From assembly GCA_017989885.1 (NCBI GenBank), contig JAGNPA010000125.1:1-6058 (forward strand): a stretch of DNA of 6,058 bases, in the 5' to 3' direction. The position numbers were made by a program, and so were the translations under genes. The stretch comes from Aquabacterium sp. GTDB lineage: Bacteria; Pseudomonadota; Gammaproteobacteria; Burkholderiales; Burkholderiaceae_C. The notes below the pieces were generated by a model. It was not told where the DNA came from. It ran no database searches and worked only from the letters and a program-made list of their open reading frames with translations. Shown one piece after another: positions 5,656 through 6,058 of this stretch. Numbering within the stretch: position 1 is the stretch's first letter; each line of letters opens with the position of its first letter.

Positions 5656-6058
5656 TCAGAACAGGCTTTCCTTGATGTAGATGATGTCTGCCGGCTGCAA
5701 CTTGTCGTTCATGCCCGGCGAGATGATCTTGACCTGGCCAGAGGCATCGCGGCGGTGCACCTTGATGCCCCGCTCGGTGCCGCGCAAGGTCAGGCCACCC
5801 GCGGTGGCCAGGGCCTGCAGCACCGTCGTGTCACGCACCAGCACCTGAGCGCCTGGACGCTGCACTTCACCGTACACATAGATCTGGGGGGCACGGTCCA
5901 CCCAGATGGTGTCGCCGTTTTGCAGCTGCATGTCCTCTTCGGTGCCCTGGGAGGCGAACACCTTGGGGAAATCGACTTCCATGCGGAAAGGCTCACCATT
6001 GCGCACCCCCGACACCACCACGATGTCAGAGCCCACGCCCGCCATGATGCCCCCAGCC
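5656..6058 (-). CDS. epsE: EpsE-family polysaccharide export protein, C-terminal part only
   Basis: This is the C-terminal 134 codons of a Wza-like outer-membrane polysaccharide export protein; the frame runs off the right edge. Proteins of this kind form the outer-membrane and periplasmic part of the exopolysaccharide secretion channel. The visible part starts AGGIMAGVGSDIVVVSG. It then has QNGDTIWVDRAPQIYVYGEVQ and RPGAQVLVRDTTVLQALATA, which is an SLBB-type (soluble ligand binding beta-grasp) domain entry. Next come GGLTLRGTERGIKVHRR, and finally QPADIIYIKESLF at the C-terminus. The YGEVQRPGA...AGGLT.RGTE...ESLF pattern matches the EpsE group known from betaproteobacterial eps clusters. 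The N-terminal signal peptide or lipobox and the Poly_export domain lie outside the window. An ATG at 6045 is internal, because coding similarity continues upstream of it. The gene converges on the methyltransferase gene with 30 bases between stop codons, so it is the last gene of its transcription unit. Confidence 0.88.
   Translation of the reverse strand, partial: AGGIMAGVGSDIVVVSGVRNGEPFRMEVDFPKVFASQGTEEDMQLQNGDTIWVDRAPQIYVYGEVQRPGAQVLVRDTTVLQALATAGGLTLRGTERGIKVHRRDASGQVKIISPGMNDKLQPADIIYIKESLF

Noticed and set aside
1..6058. tRNA, rRNA, CRISPR array, insertion sequence or phage attachment site
   Set aside because: No cloverleaf-like segment, no regularly spaced repeats, no transposase or integrase coding sequence and no terminal inverted repeats were found on reading both strands.

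Overview
The window is GC-rich throughout and densely packed with genes in strong GC-type codon usage. The gene set suggests a betaproteobacterium, probably of the order Burkholderiales (Comamonadaceae or a Leptothrix/Aquabacterium-like relative). It contains an E. coli-type GshA, an EpsE-family exopolysaccharide export protein, a divergent RsmB/NOP-type RNA methyltransferase, and an AraC regulator of the OruR/ArgR-like kind. The taxonomic call is inference from protein flavour, because no rRNA or other marker is present.

Layout from left to right: (1) The first 1094 bases hold the N-terminal 364 codons of gshA (glutamate-cysteine ligase) on the minus strand; its C-terminus is cut by the window edge. 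(2) A 140-base gap carries a strong Shine-Dalgarno sequence for gshA. (3) Two minus-strand genes follow: a DUF2804 protein (1235-2275) and, immediately upstream of it, an AraC-family regulator (2279-3274). They are separated by 3 bases, so they look like a translationally coupled araC-DUF2804 operon. (4) A 154-base divergent intergenic region (3275-3428) separates araC from a plus-strand integral-membrane di-iron hydroxylase of the sterol desaturase / fatty acid hydroxylase superfamily (3429-4406), whose motifs resemble alkylglycerol monooxygenase. (5) A plus-strand RsmB/NOP-family SAM-dependent RNA m5C methyltransferase (4360-5625) overlaps the hydroxylase gene by 47 bases. Its start codon lies 7 bases after a GATAAT hexamer, which suggests a leaderless transcript. 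(6) A 30-base convergent gap, dense in inverted repeats, leads to the C-terminus of an EpsE-like polysaccharide export protein on the minus strand (5656 to the right edge).

How the genes may work together: gshA (glutathione synthesis), the RNA methyltransferase and the export protein look like unrelated functions placed side by side. The only group with a plausible shared role is the AraC regulator, the DUF2804 protein and the divergent membrane hydroxylase. A reasonable hypothesis is that the regulator controls its own operon and the hydroxylase, in some lipid-related process. No mobile element, CRISPR array, tRNA or rRNA was seen. Nothing here clearly amounts to a new defence or mobile system; the best candidate for something undescribed is the AraC/DUF2804/hydroxylase module.
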